In this document: positions 62,833-64,000 of the stretch, piece by piece
How positions within the stretch are numbered: position 1 is the stretch's first letter
Layout: each line of letters opens with the position of its first letter
Assembly: GCA_019115765.1 (NCBI GenBank)
Contig: DXCZ01000012.1
Location: 1 to 64,000 of the forward strand
Direction of reading: 5' to 3'
Origin: Candidatus Mediterraneibacter stercoripullorum
Lineage (GTDB): Bacteria > Bacillota > Clostridia > Lachnospirales > Lachnospiraceae
Length of the DNA stretch: 64,000 nucleotides
Translations under genes and position numbers: made by a program
The notes under the pieces: model-generated
Databases searched by the model: none
The model's input: the letters and a program-made list of their open reading frames with translations, nothing else
Told to the model about the DNA's origin: nothing

Positions 62833-64000
62833 TCAGTCTCTTCCGAACAGATCTCTAGTATAAACCTTATCCTTCACATCATCCAGACACTTGTCATACC
62901 GGTTGGCAATAATCGACTGGCTCATCTCCTTGAACTTCTCAAGATCATTCACCACTTTGCTGCCGAAGAAGGTGCTGCCGTCCTCCAGAGTGGGTTCATA
63001 AATGATCACGGTAGCTCCTTTCGCCTTGATCCGCTTCATAACGCCCTGGATGCTGCTCTGACGGAAGTTATCAGAGTTGCTCTTCATGGTCAGACGGTAA
63101 ACGCCGATCACAACTTCCTTCTCCATGTTCTGGTCATATTCACTGCCGCCGCTGTAAGCGCCTGCAAGCTCAAGCACACGATCTGCAATGAAATCCTTTC
63201 TCGTCCGGTTGGACTCCACAATGGCTGTCATCATGTTCTGAGGAACATCTGCATAGTTGGCAAGGAGCTGCTTCGTATCCTTGGGCAGGCAGTATCCGCC
63301 GTAACCGAAAGATGGATTGTTGTAATGTGAACCAATCCTCGGATCCAGACATACGCCGTCGATGATCTGCTTCGTATTCAGCCCCTTCATCTCTGCATAA
63401 GTATCCAGCTCGTTGAAATAAGAAACACGAAGCGCCAGATATGTGTTGGCAAAAAGCTTCACTGCCTCCGCCTCTGTAAATCCCATGATCAGCGTATCAA
63501 TATTCTCCTTGATCGCACCTTCCTGAAGAAGTCCTGCAAAAGTATTCGCCGCTTTCACAAGACGGGCATTCTCCACATCTGTTCCCACGATAATACGACT
63601 GGGATACAGATTGTCATAGAGCGCCTTGGACTCACGAAGGAACTCCGGGCTGAAAATAATATTGTCGCAATGATATTTCTCACGGACAGATACGGTATAA
63701 CCTACCGGAATCGTAGACTTGATCACCATGATCGCATCCGGGTTGTACTTGAGCACCAGCTCGATCACACTCTCAACCGCTGACGTATCAAAAAAGTTCT
63801 TCTTGCTGTCATAGTTGGTGGGAGCTGCGATCACAACGAAATCCGCTCCTGTGTAGGCAGCCTCTGCATCCAGAGTGGCTGTAAGGTTCAGCGGCTTATT
63901 CGCCAGATAATCCTCAATGTAATCATCCTGGATCGGAGACTTCTTCTGATTGATCAGATTCACCTTTTCCTCAATGATGTCTACCGCCGTCACTTCATTG
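62833..64000 (-). CDS. ugd: UDP-glucose 6-dehydrogenase-family enzyme (5' end beyond window)
   Basis: NAD-dependent UDP-sugar dehydrogenase. The frame stays open past the track GTG ([13 protein letters not shown]) to the right edge, so roughly the first 20 codons lie outside. Visible are [45 protein letters not shown], the catalytic [24 protein letters not shown] with the active-site Cys, and the UDP-binding end. It oxidises UDP-glucose to UDP-glucuronate, a precursor for acidic surface polysaccharides; the Wzz/BY-kinase pair points the same way. Whether it is UDP-glucose- or UDP-GlcNAc/ManNAc-type is best judged as Ugd. Confidence 0.92.
   Translation of the reverse strand, partial: NEVTAVDIIEEKVNLINQKKSPIQDDYIEDYLANKPLNLTATLDAEAAYTGADFVVIAAPTNYDSKKNFFDTSAVESVIELVLKYNPDAIMVIKSTIPVGYTVSVREKYHCDNIIFSPEFLRESKALYDNLYPSRIIVGTDVENARLVKAANTFAGLLQEGAIKENIDTLIMGFTEAEAVKLFANTYLALRVSYFNELDTYAEMKGLNTKQIIDGVCLDPRIGSHYNNPSFGYGGYCLPKDTKQLLANYADVPQNMMTAIVESNRTRKDFIADRVLELAGAYSGGSEYDQNMEKEVVIGVYRLTMKSNSDNFRQSSIQGVMKRIKAKGATVIIYEPTLEDGSTFFGSKVVNDLEKFKEMSQSIIANRYDKCLDDVKDKVYTRDLFGRD

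Noticed and set aside
1-64000. tRNA, rRNA, CRISPR arrays, prophage or plasmid origin
   Set aside because: No cloverleaf, rRNA core, regular spacer repeats, phage structural genes or replication proteins were recognised.

Overview
The window reads as chromosome of a gut-type, low-to-mid GC Clostridia bacterium, most likely Lachnospiraceae (a Blautia/Dorea/Mediterraneibacter-like genome). The reasons are the Firmicutes gene set (ClpC with UVR region, pstSCAB-phoU-phoPR, MgtE behind an M-box, RpiR and GntR regulators), strong AGGAGG ribosome binding sites, and the anaerobic ygeY/ygeW/carbamate-kinase purine cluster. The genus is inference. No rRNA, tRNA, CRISPR array, IS transposase or prophage is visible.

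Layout. (1) 1-3.8 kb, plus strand: the end of an anaerobic purine-degradation operon (ygeY-like hydrolase, ygeW-like carbamoyltransferase, RidA, carbamate kinase), converging on minus-strand guanine deaminase and an XdhC-type molybdoenzyme maturation protein. (2) 6.2-12.8 kb: a type I antitoxin-like RNA with a shortened toxin-like ORF, then a minus-strand run of molybdopterin-binding protein, NAD synthetase, Hsp33, a methyltransferase and dipeptidase PepD. (3) 12.8-14.7 kb: Mg2+ M-box riboswitch, intrinsic terminator, overlapping leader ORF and mgtE. (4) 14.8-23.6 kb: ROK kinase-manA, ilvE, a thioesterase, radA, a small conserved protein, and clpC led by a GntR regulator. (5) 24.0-33.6 kb: a phosphate block (pstS-pstC-pstA-pstB-phoU-phoP-phoR) next to phosphonate genes phnX and a 5'-truncated phnW, then an RpiR regulator. 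Three Pho-box-like repeats sit in the promoters of this block. (6) 33.7-35.5 kb: glmS with a leader terminator. (7) 35.8-47.3 kb, all minus: CpsB-type phosphatase, two fused Wzz/BY-kinases, a membrane-anchored Ig-like protein, an ABC exporter, a hairpin-rich repeat element, an HPr-kinase-like protein, a 107-aa peptide, a radical SAM/SPASM enzyme, a PqqD-like protein, and an AgrC-like kinase with a LytTR regulator. (8) 47.6-64 kb, all minus: two very large secreted repeat proteins, a VanZ-like protein, an acyltransferase/phosphotransferase fusion, a pRiA4b ORF-3-like protein, an AAA-ATPase/PD-(D/E)XK protein, and the start-truncated UDP-sugar dehydrogenase.

The most interesting region is 42.6-47.3 kb. 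It looks like a quorum-regulated modified-peptide (RiPP-type) locus that matches no class I can name. A sharply AT-rich patch of about 650 bp covers exactly the candidate peptide and the first 100 codons of the neighbouring kinase, while the rest of the locus has ordinary base composition. This suggests that a substrate-plus-recognition-domain cassette was swapped into a resident modification and export locus. Boundaries and families were read by eye; no database search was run.
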